This document shows positions 47,040 through 59,979 of a stretch of 64,000 bases of DNA, one piece after another. A program made the translations under genes and the position numbers. The first letter of the stretch is position 1. Each line of letters begins with the position of its first letter. The DNA is from Metarhizium brunneum. Its lineage: Eukaryota; Ascomycota; Sordariomycetes; Hypocreales; Clavicipitaceae. The notes below the pieces were generated by a model. It worked only from the letters and a program-made list of their open reading frames with translations. It had not been told where the DNA came from and searched no databases. The stretch is from the NCBI RefSeq assembly GCF_013426205.1, contig NC_089428.1, positions 62,001 through 126,000 of the forward strand, written 5' to 3'.

Positions 47040-48137
47040 ATGGCGAAGGAAGCAAAAATGAAGGCCAGGGCGGAGAGGCCCTTGATGCTCAATCTCTTGA
47101 CTCTTTCACGCTTTGACAAATACAACCCGACATTTACAACTTTTGCAGGAGGCAGGTTTTCTCATTCTACAACATGCTATGCCAACACGCGCTAACAAAG
47201 TCGAAACAGCATGGTCTGCTTTGTTGGCTGGCGCCGCGGAGACACGGCAAGAACATATGGCTCCTTCTCCTCTGTTCATACTCCGCCAAACACTGTTCTG
47301 CGTTCTTGCTGCGTATCTGTTTTGTGGAGCGGGAATGGTTTGGAATGACTGGATTGACCGCGACATAGATGCCAACGTTGCGAGAACCAAGAATCGCCCT
47401 CTGGCATCCGGCAAGGTGACAACAGCCCAAGCTTTTGTGTGGATGGCTCTACAGGTTATTGCATCGTGTGCTGTTCTCCATGTTATGCTGGACGGTAAAG
47501 ACGTGTACGTCCAAACTTCTTGTGGAAAGAACACTACTGGGCGAGCCCTACTGACTATCCTCATGCCAGTTATAAGCATGTTATACCGGTCATGATTGCC
47601 TCCATGTTATACCCATTCCTCAAGCGACCTACTGCTAAGAAACTCCACATATACCCGCAATACATGCTCGCCTTCACCATTGCCTGGCCGGCCATTCCAG
47701 GCAGAGCAGCCATCTGTGGTAGAGATGAATCATTTAGTGAAACTGTGCGGTATTGCCTTCCTTTGTGTACCGTGGTTTTCTTTTGGACTATTTATCTCAA
47801 TACGGCATACAGCTATCAGGATGTGGTAGATGATCGGAAGTTGAATGTGAATTCATTCTACAACATCGCGGGCCAGCACACTCATCTAGTGTTGGTTGCA
47901 CTGGTTTGTCCAATCCTTGCGTGCTTGCCACTATATCTCACTCAATTCCAGTCTACATGGCTCTGGGTTACGTGGATGGGTGTTTGGACAGCAGCTTTTG
48001 CGGTACAACTGGCACTTTTCGATGCCAAAAAACCTTCTAGCGGAGGTTCTTTACACAAAAGCAACTTTATTTTGGGTATATGGACAATCGTTGTATGCTC
48101 CGTTGAGTTGCTATTGAAAGCCAGGGTTAGCATCTGA
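47040..48137 (+). CDS. subC: UbiA-type prenyltransferase (polyprenyl transferase)
   Basis: Membrane prenyltransferase of about 324 aa that would join GGPP to the PKS product. Exons (plus): 47040-47151, 47210-47504, 47570-48137. Intron 1 (47152-47209) needs a GC donor (GGAG|GCAGGT) with branch GCTAAC and acceptor ACAG; only this restores the family reading NPTFTTFAG-AWSALLAG. The two Asp-rich Mg/diphosphate motifs are NDWIDRDID (exon 2) and YQDVVDDRKLN (exon 3); other family blocks are ARTKNRPLASGKV and FWTIYLNTAYSYQD. About eight or nine membrane helices. ATG 47040 has a good context (AAACATGGC); an in-frame ATG at 46986 would add 18 residues. Symbol by homology and context. Confidence 0.88.
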
Positions 48138-49068
48138 GGCAAGCAACGGATGTGGTGTATCCAAATTTGGGGAGGTTGAACATGATGCAGGCTAGGCTTT
48201 GATGTAGGCATATCAACACGGAGCTCAGGCGTCTCTTACGCGATAGTAAACATAAATAGAGCTTTTATTCTCCAAGAGACGCCACGTTTCCTACCAATTT
48301 TAAAGCCACAGGTCACAGAATTACAATTTGGTACGCACACGTTAATAGTTGTGATGCAAATAGGCAGCTACCCTATAGTTAATCTCAACTCACTGGGAGC
48401 CGCACAAAGGTCGAATGTTATGTCATGAATTGATCGTTCCATGTCACGCGCATTTCAGTATCAGGCTTGGTCGTAAATGGCGAGACCCGAGTCATGCCGG
48501 TGGCCAACTGACAGCGACATCCAGAACATGAGCAAACCCGGCACAAACCTGGCAGCCAATACATGGGGATAACCTGGCTCTGTTAGCGCCATCTGCTCGT
48601 CGTCAAATCAATCTCTCATGGAATTTTCCCAGCCCTGCCAGCACCGCCCTCCTGTCAGGCGGCACATGCCGGTCCCGTCGGCGGATGCCGCGCGGGCCGG
48701 TTATGGCAAATAATGCGCCTGTTATTTCTGACAGTTGATCTACGTCGAATTGTGGATAATCTCCCGAAACCTAATATCATACGATGGTACACAGCCCTGC
48801 TTGTAATCTTCCGGCCTCCATGCGCGCCAAGGTCCGTTACAAGCTTAGCCGCGACGATCTGAATCTATAGACCTAAGTGAGCCGCCTGTCGTATGACATG
48901 CACAGAGAACACAAAAGAACCAATCCAGTTTCATACCGAAGGGAAAACTAGCAATAAAGTTCAATTTTCCATTATAGTATTATCTAGCTCCAAGTGTACA
49001 ACATTACATGATGTGCTTATTTCGAGCAACGCCAAGGTTACAGATAACCTAGTAAATCACTAAATCAC
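48138..49068. other. Intergenic between convergent genes
   Basis: About 0.9 kb separating the UbiA stop (plus) and the GGPP synthase stop (minus). A GC-rich patch near 48640-48710 is non-coding as far as I can see. Confidence 0.45.
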
Positions 49069-50259
49069 CTAACTACTCTCAGGCTCGAGTCCAATCAGGT
49101 CCAAAACACGGTCGACTGCTTCTGCGCTCCCAGGACCACTGTTGCCCATTTCCTTGATCAACTGCCTAGCTTCAGCTACTAGCTCGGCAATTTTCTCTTT
49201 GCAGTGTTCAAATGAACCGGTTGCCTTGATGCATTCAACGGCGAATAACTTGACGTCGACATCTGTTGTCCGCTGTTTCAGGATGCTAGAAAGTTGGATA
49301 TTTGTTGGATCTGAACGAATACTGTGAATGATGGGAAATGAGTATTTTCCCTCGGTCAGATCCTCTCCAAATCCTTTATTAACAGTGTATGCATGACTTT
49401 GCAAGTTGAGGTAATCATCGCGAATCTGGAAAATAACTCCCAGTACGTTGACAAGCGGCACAAAGTCACTAGGTGGTTGAAAAGTAATATTAGCACCAGT
49501 CTTGCATTTCTACCGTGTGTGGAAAACAAACCAGTTCTTGTCGCTCGCAAGTTGCATTAGCCTGATTGCTAGACGAAATAGGCCTCCTGTTTTGTGGGAG
49601 ACCATGGAGAAATATTCCTCCTCGGTTGGACACTTTGAGGCCTCCCTCCAGTATATGTCCATGCCCTGACCGCGGTGAAGACTTAGCAGCTCCTCGGTAT
49701 AAATTTCGAAAGCTTTTGGGTCGCCCAGTTTTGGGAGTTCCTGTTGTGCGAGAAAATAGGCGTAGTTGGCAGCATTAATTGTCTGAGGAACACCAAAGAT
49801 ATGATGTGATACAGGCAGACCACGACGAAGCTTGGATGAGTCCTGGATATCATCTATCCTAAGGCATACACTCAGCAATTACGCTCAAAATAACAGTCAG
49901 AAACAACATACAGAAGTGACGCATTATGAAGTAGCATAACAATTCGCTTGATAACTTCAAGCTTATCGGCAGGGATGCAGAGCCACTGATTAAAGGCTGA
50001 GATCATCTTGCTCCTAACATCTTTACCGGGGAGGTTAAGAAGGTAGTCGAACGGAGCTCGGATAATCTAGCAAGGCATCTCAAATCAGAACTGTATTGCA
50101 AACCTCTTTTACACATCTAAGCAATCATCGGCAGATACAACATACCTCCTCGTAGCCAGCGGCAATAGAAGAATGCAAAAGCGCCGCATCTCCTGCGAGT
50201 GGCTGTGTTTCCAGCACTGGTGAGTTCAGCTCGTTCGTGTTTGGCGCGCTTGTGGACAT
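49069..50259 (-). CDS. subD: Geranylgeranyl diphosphate synthase
   Basis: Trans-polyprenyl synthase of about 331 aa making GGPP from FPP/IPP for the cluster. Exons (minus): 50259-50146, 50066-49912, 49858-49532, 49468-49069; introns of 79, 53 and 63 bp, frames agree. The first Asp-rich motif is [10 protein letters not shown] across the exon 2/3 junction, the second is [11 protein letters not shown] in exon 4. Other family blocks are LPGKDVRSK near the start, [23 protein letters not shown], and [20 protein letters not shown] 50259 ([10 protein letters not shown]) gives normal length. A second, cluster-specific GGPP synthase besides the housekeeping one is usual in meroditerpenoid clusters. Symbol by homology and context. 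Confidence 0.88.
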
Positions 50260-51530
50260 TGTGAATGGTATTGGAGAGCGAACGCGTAGTTGGCTGGATA
50301 TTACGCAATCGAATTTATGATAAAGTGTATACAAATAGATCCCTAGTTTGTATCACGCTCCAAGTGTCCATATGGAATCAACTAAATTTAAGTACTCGAC
50401 TTCTATCGACCAGACACTTATTGAGGGGCAATGCAAACGCTGAGTCATGGGGCAATTCTGCCTGGCTAGGAGGGGCTGGTACGATGCCCCTGGCATTGAT
50501 ATTCTTTGGGCGATACGTCCACCGACCAGACACTAAAAAAAGGTATGGGTAGACGCCTGGCTTGTATTTATGCTATAAAAGGCGAACTATTACTATGCCT
50601 GGAATCAGCTCTGTAATTATACTTTGGAATTTATTTTGTTGGTATTCTGCAGACTCCTAATGCCTTTCGCGTCTTGTAAATGTAATCTTGGTACTATTTT
50701 ACCAAATGCCAAAAAAGAGCACTAGTCTTTATTAAGGTAGTTAACTGGGGATTCCTCTACAGTTCTACCATTTGCCTTGTTAGATAAGTAGATCTTTGCT
50801 TTATCCTACGTCGTATTTTACTACACTTGTCGCAGCGTATTACTGGTACTAATTTCAGGGGACATAAACCACTAGTAGGCAAAGCGTATAGGATTTGATG
50901 CGCTGTAAGTAATGCACGTACCATTGTGTTCGTTTAAAGCCACCGAAAAAAACTGACAATTTCGGCGATTTACGTAACTGCACTTGTCTTTCCACCAAGC
51001 CGTGTCCTAAAGTTGCAGGATGTCTAGTATAGGTGCTACTAAAGCACTGGCCTGCTAGCATCAATTTCAGCAGGGTTTCTCAGGGGCGTTGGAATAGTGG
51101 CTGTTAAAAATACTTATTGCAAACGCCCTGGAGGTGCTCGTATTCATGGTCTTACCCATGGGCCGGTTATTCCACTTATGCGCAGGGTTTACTGGAAAGC
51201 CAAGCCTTAACCGTCATGAACCATGCCCAGCCAAGGACCAGGCCTTGGGGCCAGGCACGTCCGTGTTCTTTGTCTAGCTCCTATTATCCCTCGCAATTAA
51301 TTTCAGGCTGACAACTTGGCTTCTCGTATGATTCCTCATTGGCTTATTTGGAACTCGACGTATTGGGTCGCAGGTGCAGAAGCCTGCAAATACCATATCA
51401 GCGCACACTCGTGGCATCTTTTCCCGCGTAATGGACATGCTCTGTTTCTAGTATTGGTTGTTGAGACCAGGCTACCTTCCAAAGAATAATTGGACTTGTT
51501 GCGGTGCTGTTTTTATTTCATTCATCTCCA
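50260..51530. promoter_or_regulatory. Divergent promoter region between GGPP synthase and epoxidase
   Basis: 1.27 kb between divergent starts. A TATAAAAG-like box occurs near 50573 but far from either start. No coding frame recognised. Confidence 0.4.
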
Positions 51531-53147
51531 ATGTCTCAAAGACAATTCAAAGTCATCATCATCGGCGGTTCCGTAACGGGCCTAACGTTAGCTCACAGCT
51601 TGCACAAATTTGGAATTGACTATGTAGTTCTCGAGAAAAGGGACACAGTCACACCACAGGAAGGAGCGTCTATTGGCATATTGCCCAATGGCGCTAGAAT
51701 ACTGGATCAACTCGGTCTTTATGAAGCTATCGAAGATGAGGCGCCACCTCTAGGGGCCACACGCATCCATTTTCCAGACGGATTTGCGTTCACCAGTCTG
51801 TATCCTAAGAAAATCCTTGAAAAGTATGCAAGTCGTCTCTACTTAGCATGTAAATAAATTAAAGGGCTAATGAGACATAGTTTTGGGTATCCAATCGCTT
51901 TCTTGGAGAGAAGACAGCTTCTCCGTATTTTATATAATGCTCTTCCTGACAAGACAAGGATTCATGTTAACAAAACCATGTCTACTATTGAGCATTTCAC
52001 AAAGGATGAAATAACAGGTGCTCGCGTCTTGACCAAGGAGGGGGACGTCTATGAAGGGGATCTGATTGTTGGCGCTGATGGAATACACAGTCAGACTCGG
52101 GGGGAAATTTGGCGTCGGATAAACTCGTCAAAGTCGGCATTCAAAACAGCCGAGTGCATCGATAAATGTAGATGCAGTCCGCTCCAGTTACACGAAAATT
52201 TTACTAATGAAGCATGTCAGGTATTCTAATCGAGTATTCTTGCTGTTTCGGTATTTCAAAATGTGTTACAGGGCTCATTGCTGGAGAGCAAGTTATGCAT
52301 ATGAGCAATGGACGAACCCTAGTCGTTATTCCATCTAAAGATGAGGTGGTTTTTTGGTTCTTGGTCGAAAAGCTTGATCGGAAATATACATATAGTGAAG
52401 CCCCTCGCTTCACGATTGATGACGCAACTGCATTGTGCTCGCAGGTCTTTACGCTACCGATTGGGAACGGCATCAAATTCAAGGACGTTTGGAATAAGAG
52501 AGAAGTTGTTAACATGCTTAGCCTGGAGGAGAGCTGTCTTAGCACGTGGTCAACGGGTAGACTGGTCTGCATTGGCGACAGTATTCACAAGGTAAGCATA
52601 CCCTCTTAAACAAACTAGAGTTATGCTTGGCTATTCACAAATTTTCTATGAGCAGATGACTGTCAACCTCGGACAGGGGGCGAATTGTGCAATCGAAGAC
52701 GTGGCTGTTTTGTGTAACCTGCTTCGGAACATGTGCCAGTTAAAATCCGGTACACGTCCAACAGAGCAAGAAATTGATCTGTTGCTCAGAAGATTTAACA
52801 AGCAACACCTTTCTAGAGTAACGCAGATCACGAACATGTCGAAGCTGACAGTCCGTGTCCATGCCCGAAAGGGACTGCTTCACAGATTCGTGGGAAGATA
52901 TATAATGCCATACTTTGGCGCATATTTCGAGGCTCGACCTTTCAACATGCTTGCTGATGCTGCTTCCTTGGATTTTATACCTCTTCCCAAGTCATCGTAC
53001 CCGGGCTGGGATAAGTATAGCAGCAAAACCCGTGGAAATAGTAGGCTCTGGCCGCTAATGTTAACTCTGCCTCTTCTATATTTTGGGCTGTCGTGGATTG
53101 TGGGTATATATTGGAAAGCTGGATACTTGCATGCTGGGAACTCTTAG
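51531..53147 (+). CDS. subE: FAD-dependent epoxidase (PaxM/Pyr5-type monooxygenase)
   Basis: Flavin monooxygenase of about 480 aa that would epoxidise the terminal alkene of the geranylgeranyl chain before cyclisation. Exons (plus): 51531-51823, 51881-52167, 52221-52591, 52656-53147; frames agree. FAD-binding motifs are [16 protein letters not shown] (residues about 9-24), [10 protein letters not shown] and [21 protein letters not shown], the last formed exactly across intron 3. Other family blocks: [51 protein letters not shown]-terminal hydrophobic segment ([16 protein letters not shown]) anchors it in the membrane. ATG 51531 is chosen because the Rossmann strand follows directly. Symbol by homology and context. 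Confidence 0.88.
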
Positions 53148-55344
53148 CTTGACCATAAATCTGGTTTTCTCTCACGATTTACAACTCAATAATACTATCC
53201 GATGCGCTGCTACCACAAGTCCTCTAAACTCATAAATACTTCTTTTCCCATACTTGACCTTGAATGTACTTTACAGCTCAACTACCAATTTCAGCCCAAT
53301 TTTAAGGATAAGTGAGTGATTCATAATGCCGTGTTATAGTTTAAGCCAGAATGTGTCCACTTGTCTGACCTGTCCAACTCAACAATACCGTTCAAGGTGT
53401 AGTTTTGACTTTTGAATTGACAATATAAAAGGGTTCTTTTCTTTATTATATTGTATAGTTGGAAGATAAAAACATCCACTCGCTTAAACAAACCTCTCAA
53501 GGGATTGAGGGCCAGTTTCGGATGCCTCGTAATCCGCTCGGGGAACTTGGCGAGCAAGGTGTTAACCAAACTACCCGCATAGATGCCAGGCAACAGAACC
53601 GACAACAGTTCCTATTTCCATCGTATCTAATCTCTCTTCGGCTTTTGGGGCGGGCCGGAGACACTACAACTCCTCACTGAGGCGCAATCGGGTCCCTCGA
53701 CGTTGGGCATTATGGAAACCAGCGACTTGTAAGGCGTGAAGATGGATCCCCGGCGGTTGTTCCAGTTCAAGGCCATAAGCGTATCTTGGCACCAGACATA
53801 ATTGCAAAGCGGCTCCTGGGGCTAAATTAAACCGCCGACATTTATCCACCCTCATGCCACGACGGGGATAACAAACCAGAAGAATAGAACGACGGCTATG
53901 GGGCGCAGTCGAGCGTACCACAAAACATCAGAAGGTGTTTGGGAAGCCACAATGGATAATTTGTGACCCTCGTAGCTAAATTCAACCTGTTCGGTCGCCT
54001 CACATTGACGTCCGTTTCATTTGACCATGTCGGTCAAGCCGACGGTGGGCTGACAAAAACGCCCGAAAAAAAATTATTCTCCTGTCACTCTTTATCCAAC
54101 TAGGCTTACGTATTTGCAATAGCACTCGGTTCACGGCCGAACAGCCCGAATTCACATGGGAAACGAATGTTTGATATAGCACCACAACTCCAGTTCGTGC
54201 TAGTGTGGCTGAGCAGGTTCCAGCGTTTCGGTCACGAGATTCAGGAGCGGAATATTTCCCCGAAGAAGTCAATACCAACCTGCCCACCTGCACTGCAACG
54301 TGGTACTTCCCGGTACCATGGAACATGGCACCAGCATGGCAAGATTTGGCCCCCAAGATGATCCCAGAACCTGGCCATGTTGCCAACCACAGCCACACAA
54401 ATTCGGAAATTATAGACGCCCGCCATTGGATTCCTGGTTGCCCACTGGATAGGCTATCAAAGCCTTGCATCTTCTAGTCGCATTAGCACATGCAGTGAGA
54501 TACCCATGGTTTACAGAGTAGCATTGCGGCACTCGAAGCGAACTCTCCACACTATTCTTCCTTCGGGTCTTCTGCAACGCGTTGCAGTAAACGATACTAC
54601 GTCTGATTACCTTGAATTATCCGAATAATCGATTGTCTCTTATTTTAGCAATAGAGGCCCGGGCGGTACTATTGGACAAGTATTGCACCTACCAGTCGTT
54701 TGACCACTTGCAAAACGGCCCCGGTGTTCTTCGCAAGAGAGTGGCCTGACTCGATGTCCACGAACCGTCCCCGCCCACTCCTTGCCGTTCTTCCAGACGA
54801 TACTACTAGCCGGCTCGGAAGGGCCCGGTTATGAGCCGTTCAGTTTAGGACCGCTACAGCGCTTACTTGGCGGATGGTAAAAGGCACTTTTGATCATAGA
54901 AGGTTGTACTTGTCTTGGTGACAACCAAATCCAAGCTTGCTTGCTGGCAAGGGAGATACAAGTCCGCGCTGAATAGTGCGAAGAGTACCTTGAATTGTTT
55001 TTTGACTTTACTACAACCTGCCCTACTGTTCAAGCCCTGCCATGTCCCTCCTGTTACTAGCTGGGATGGACCCAATTCCCCATAACCCGGTGATAAGCCG
55101 TTCCTCTCCTGGCGGCATAATCGCCTCTCCGTATTTTGCATGGCGTTCAGGCAATATGGAGAAAACGGCCGCATGTCCCCGTGGATTTAAGATGGTCCCA
55201 CGATATGTATATAAGCCTGCTAGGACTGGGGTCCCAAGTACACTCTGTCGCAGAGACCCTTATGTCCTAGTTCGTGTCGAACTCGAGCCGACCTTTATTT
55301 TTCTATAACTCTATTCGTCAACGGGGCAATTCCACCTTGCACAA
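53148..55344. other. Gene-free gap inside the cluster
   Basis: About 2.2 kb between the epoxidase and the BBE gene. Several frames exist on both strands (for example 54205-54477 plus) but none has a recognisable domain or splice support. Confidence 0.45.
55208..55215 (+). promoter_or_regulatory. TATA box of the BBE-type gene
   Basis: TATATAAG lies 130 bp before ATG 55345. Confidence 0.45.
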
Positions 55345-56990
55345 ATGACACGCCTCTCCCTTCAGCTCATTGCTGGCCTCGCCGGACAGGCTTGGTTGGT
55401 TAACTCCGATACACCTAGCCATGATGCATTTGCTTCTTGCCTTTCGGATGCCAGAGTACCCATTGCAACAAAGGGCACTCCAGAATGGACACAGCATACT
55501 ACCCCCTTCAATACCCGACTTCAGTATGAGCCCATCGCTGTCGCTGTCCCTACCCAGATCTCCCAAATCGCAGCTGCCGTAACATGTGCCAAAAAGAATA
55601 GCATTCCCGTTACTGCCAAAAGTGGCGGCCATAGTTTCACCTCACTTGGCCTTGGAGGGGAGGACGGGCATCTTGTCATTCAACTAGATCGAATGTACAA
55701 TGTTGAGCTTGCTCAGAATGGAACAGCGAGGATTCAGTCTGGTGCGAGATTGGGTCACGTTGCTGTCGAACTGTACAATCAAGGGAAGAGAGCACTTTCA
55801 CATGGATATTGCCCAGCGTAGGTTCAATGGTATTACACAAGCTAAAATGTGTTGATGTACTAAAAGAAGTCAGTGTTGGCGTCGGCGGTCACGCTGCCCA
55901 TGGAGGGTATGGAATGGTATCGCGAAAGTTTGGTCTTACCCTTGATTGGATGAAAGACGCCACCGTTGTTCTCCATAATGGCACAATTGTGTATTGCTCC
56001 GAGAGCGAGCATTCGGATCTTTTCTGGGCAATTCGGGGTGCGGGTTCTTCCTTCGGTATTGTGGCAGAGTATGGGTTTGAAACATTCCCTGCTCCTGAGA
56101 AGGTAACGAATTTTGGCATTATCTTAGATTGGGATCCAGAAACCGCCCCTTCTGGTCTCCTCGCATTCCAAGACTTTGCACAAACTATGCCCAGCGAGCT
56201 GTCATGCCAAATTGACGTTAGATCGACTGGCTACACACTTAATGGTTCATACGTTGGCAATGAAGCCAGTCTTCGTGAAGCATTAGTGCCTCTGCTAGGG
56301 AAGATTGGTGGGCAGCTTGAAGTCCATGAGGGGAATTGGCTCGAATACGTCAAGTTTTGGGCGCTTGGTCAGCCCAACATCGATATAACACCGCCCGCAG
56401 ATAATGTGGTAAGTCGTCTGCTACAACGCAATATGTTCCAGGTATATGCCGACTAAAATCAAATTTAGCATTTGTCGCTCTACACAACTGGCGCCCTTAC
56501 CCCATCTCTCTCGGCCAATCAATTCAGATCTTTTGCCGACTATATCGCCACAGACGCTATAAAGAGAGGCAATTCATGGTCGATCCAAATGTTCATACAT
56601 GGAGGCCAGTATTCTGCTATTGGCGGACCAAAGGTTACCGACACAGCCTACGCGCATCGGGACAAGTTCCTCATTTTCCAGTTCACCGATTTTGTTTGGC
56701 CTAGTCAAGAGTATCCTGAGGACGGGCTTGCTCTTGGTCGAGAGTTTAGGGATATTATAACAAATTCCTTTACGAATGGTCAATGGGGAATGTATGCCAA
56801 CGTTCCTGACTCTCAGTTGAGCTCAGGCGAGGCTCAGAAATTGTATTGGGGCAAGAACCTTGAAAGACTGGAAACTATCAAGGCGAAATATGATCCCAAT
56901 AATTTGTTTAGGAACCCCCAATCAGTCAAGGCCGCGGCCCGCTGCGCAACACGTCCACTGCCCTTACAAGGTCAAAGTTTATTATTTTAG
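55345..56990 (+). CDS. subF: Berberine-bridge-type FAD-linked oxidase
   Basis: Secretory-type flavin oxidase of about 509 aa. Exons (plus): 55345-55817, 55874-56408, 56469-56990; introns of 56 and 60 bp. Residues 1-20 look like a signal peptide. The PCMH/FAD_binding_4 domain has the FAD-linking His in [13 protein letters not shown] and the likely second covalent attachment Cys in SHGYCPAVGVGGH, the latter formed across intron 1; [15 protein letters not shown] follows. The C-terminal BBE block is [28 protein letters not shown] (split by eye as two adjoining motifs). In subglutinol-type clusters a protein of this family makes the late ether ring; that role is inferred here. It is the last gene of the cluster. 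Symbol by homology and context. Confidence 0.85.
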
Positions 56991-58536
56991 ATGTCCTCTG
57001 AAATACATGTTCCAGCGAGTTATTTTAAATCACCTCAAGTGTCACCTGTTTTGTGCCAAGTCGGGATTTTGGTTGAGTTTGGCCCAACAATCTCTTAGAG
57101 ATATTTAGAAAGAAAAGGTGTTCTAATGTATTGTTACTACGTTGTATAAACATTCATTTGTCTCTGGGCTAGTAGGCTAGGTAGTGCTGGTCACTACGCG
57201 CGCTAGCGGATTAGAGGTTTAAATATTGAAAAAAGAAAATTGATGACATCGCGGTTGCCGAGATATAAACTGTTATTATTGATAGCAAACTGGTAAATAC
57301 TGAGTTATTAAAGTACCGGTCGATTTCTGCCGGACTCTTTGCAGACTTGCCTGCTAACATGGACCTGGAATGTTCTTGGCTGTTGAATTCATCCATCTTT
57401 CCCTTTTCTATATCTCTTTGTTCGCACCGGCAGAAGGGCGTATATAATTCCTCTTTTTTTCTTTCGTATTTCGATATTATGAATCTGATTGTGTGATTCT
57501 CTTTGACTGAACATGTTGCTCACCTCATTTGTAGGTATAAGATTCGCTTGTAATCCTCGCCGCTTGACTCATGATTTGACCCCATGCCCTCTGTCCCAGA
57601 CGTTGAATTCCAGTGTTGTGAACTGAGCTCTCAAGGCATCCAAAATCTACGAGTTTGATAAACATGTTTAAGTAGTGTAATATTTCACGATGCAACAGCG
57701 GCGACATTGGCGAAGTGAGATGCCACTTACAATTATAGTAATAAAGTACTAGTCACAGGGTCTTGATAGATCAGTAATCTTTATTACCCCCTGGCTAATC
57801 CCTCCTCCACTTGCACGGCTTCTAACGTAGATAGAATGTGGAACTTGGGGCAGCATTTTGGTGAGGCGATGTTTCCTTCAACTGTTTCTTCTAGCAGTAG
57901 CAAGCTAACCAATCGACTTACATGCTGACCAAGCCAATGGTATAATGTCTTTGGACCGAATACTTCACATGCGTACCCTTATGACTTGCTTGCCCCTGCA
58001 ACTTACCATGATACAGGGTCTCTCAACTGTGTGCAGCCAGATCGGAACAACAGGTGATGTTATAAACTCCCAGGATAATAGTTTGTGCTATATATATGCC
58101 CAAAATTGCATACTAGGGCTTGCTCACTAATATATTAGTCACGATCCGAGGCTTTTCGTTTAGCTAAGCATTAGCACCAAGAGTTCATGGAGCGAACTTG
58201 TCGAAGCAATCCCTCCAAAACCATACGGGGCCCATGTGTAGCGTAGTCTAACACCTCAAGTCCTATTGATATGTCATAAACTTCGCATTCATAAGGCTGT
58301 TAGTAGAAACATAAAGACCGTTAGTTTAGCTCCCGGCCGTTCCTATTCACGCAGACTTGAAAACCCCTCCACAAAAGCTATAATGACGCCTTTCCACTAC
58401 TGCCTACATAATCTAATTGCCGTCTATTTGCCGTCTTCACCGGTAAATTGTCAGGCAGGCCTGGCTCTTGCAAGGTGGGTGCGCTTTAGCCCGCCCTGCC
58501 CGGTCCTGGGCTTCTAGTTCTGGGATTAGACATATG
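56991..58536. other. Intergenic, no gene seen
   Basis: About 1.5 kb after the cluster. Mildly AT-rich, with no recognisable frame, RNA or repeat. Confidence 0.45.
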
Positions 58537-58872
58537 TCATGAGTCGAAGAAGCTGCTCATTGGGTTCTCGTAGCGCTTGGGTCTGCTTCCTCTGACAATT
58601 TGGAGGATCCCACGATGCCGCTCGGGCCGCTCGGGCCGTTCGCGCATGATTCGTGATATATGCCTGTTACTGGTTGCGCAATTCTTTCTGCACATCAAGG
58701 ATCGTGGGAAGTTGGTAAAGAAGGCTGCCGGCAGCTTGACAGTAGTGGCCTTTTTGAAGTCGAATAGAATGTCAATTCTCATCTGTGAGTCCATCCCCAT
58801 TTGAGCGAATATTGCGCCCATTGTACTTTCTAAGTCGGCCAAGTCGATGCCACTCCAGTGATACGCGCTCAA
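58537..58872 (-). pseudogene. Coding-like fragment, unrecognised
   Basis: A 111-codon frame from ATG 58872 with protein-like composition (DLADLESTMGAIFAQMGMD; RIDILFDFKKATTV) and a basic C-terminal part. No family recognised and no clear promoter or partner exon, so it may be a small gene or a remnant. On the plus strand the same place holds a short GC-rich repeat (GCTCGGGCC twice, near 58619). Confidence 0.25.
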
Positions 58873-59435
58873 ACAATTTCGCCGACAGGACTATAGCGGC
58901 GGACAAAGCGCATGGCGACGCTCCAGTTCCCTTTTCTTGGTGCTGTTTTCGGCTTTACCGGCCTCCAGGTGCAGCTTTAGAAGCGCGGCAGCCTAGCTTA
59001 CCAGCAGTGCAAAGCAACCTTGTTGAAGCTTCTTGAAGTGGATATTCGTATAAAGCGTGACCAGCTTCTCCGTGAAGTTTGGTATGTACAATTCGCACTG
59101 CCTTGTCCCGGATTTGGCGTTTTGCTTCCGAACAGAGGCCTAAGCCAGGAATGGTACTTGCCATGACAAGTTATCCGGTATGCTCAATTGGCAACGTGGG
59201 CTTCATGCCTGGAGTATCTACGGCCGAATTCATCAGACAACCGGAACATGAACAAAGGGGTCAATTATGAAAGGGTTACAAGTACAGGGGACGAAATCTA
59301 TGGTTAATGTATCTTGCAAGACAATAACGGCGGAAACGTCCCATGGTAGCGACTCTTCTTCGATGTATGAGAGATTCTGGCGGCTTCATCTGAGCTTTTC
59401 ACCCGCTCATCTGCAAGCGACTTCATTATTCGAGA

Positions 59436-59668
59436 CTATGCTTGAGTGACCGGCGCATCCAGCTCGGTTAGCCAGACCAAGTAGGACGCCCACTCAACCA
59501 GGGAAGAGACAAATCCCTCTCGACGGGGTAGGAACTGCACCAAGACGATGTCTATTGACCTTTCGAGAACTTCAGCCTTCGCAAAGACGGTGACGACGGC
59601 GTTCGTAAGGTAGCGCTCCTCATCTGGTTCGATTGTGCTTGTGCAAGGGCCATTAGTGGTGTAGTACT
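59436..59668 (-). pseudogene. Coding-like fragment, unrecognised
   Basis: An open stretch of about 75 codons without a start (EPDEERYLTNAVVTVFAKAE, then VLVQFLPRREGF and ASYLVWLTELD) ending TAG at 59436-59438. It reads like the last part of a real protein but has no upstream exon I could join. Probably a relic. Confidence 0.25.
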
Positions 59669-59766
59669 ATTGAGCCGGCTGAGTCGGTGGCAGCGTCAGG
59701 CCCTTCTAAGCTCAAGCATGTTCTGGCTCAAACTTGAAAAAGTTGACTACCTGCTGACCATGATAA

Positions 59767-59979
59767 AACTATGCACAGGGCAAAGCCATCTTCTGGCCCT
59801 TATATCGCAGCCTAAAAACCTGTCGCGATATCCCAAGTAGCCGGGTGATGCATACAGCGTTAGGCCACGAACTCGAGGCGTCAGCACAATGCGACGTCAT
59901 ATTGAAAGTCCTTGATAAAGTGGCGGACCGTACATTACGGATGAAAATACTACATATAGAAGCGCGCAAGAACTTGTAG
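59767..59979 (+). pseudogene. Coding-like fragment, unrecognised
   Basis: An open stretch of 70 codons bounded by stops (includes GKAIFWPLYRSLKTC and VILKVLDKVADRTLRMKI). It could be a remnant of a lost gene; the opposite strand is also open over the same bases, so strand is uncertain. Confidence 0.2.

Noticed and set aside
54000..54477. Overlapping frames on both strands (156 and 90 aa)
   Set aside because: No domain, splice site or promoter support; composition not convincing.
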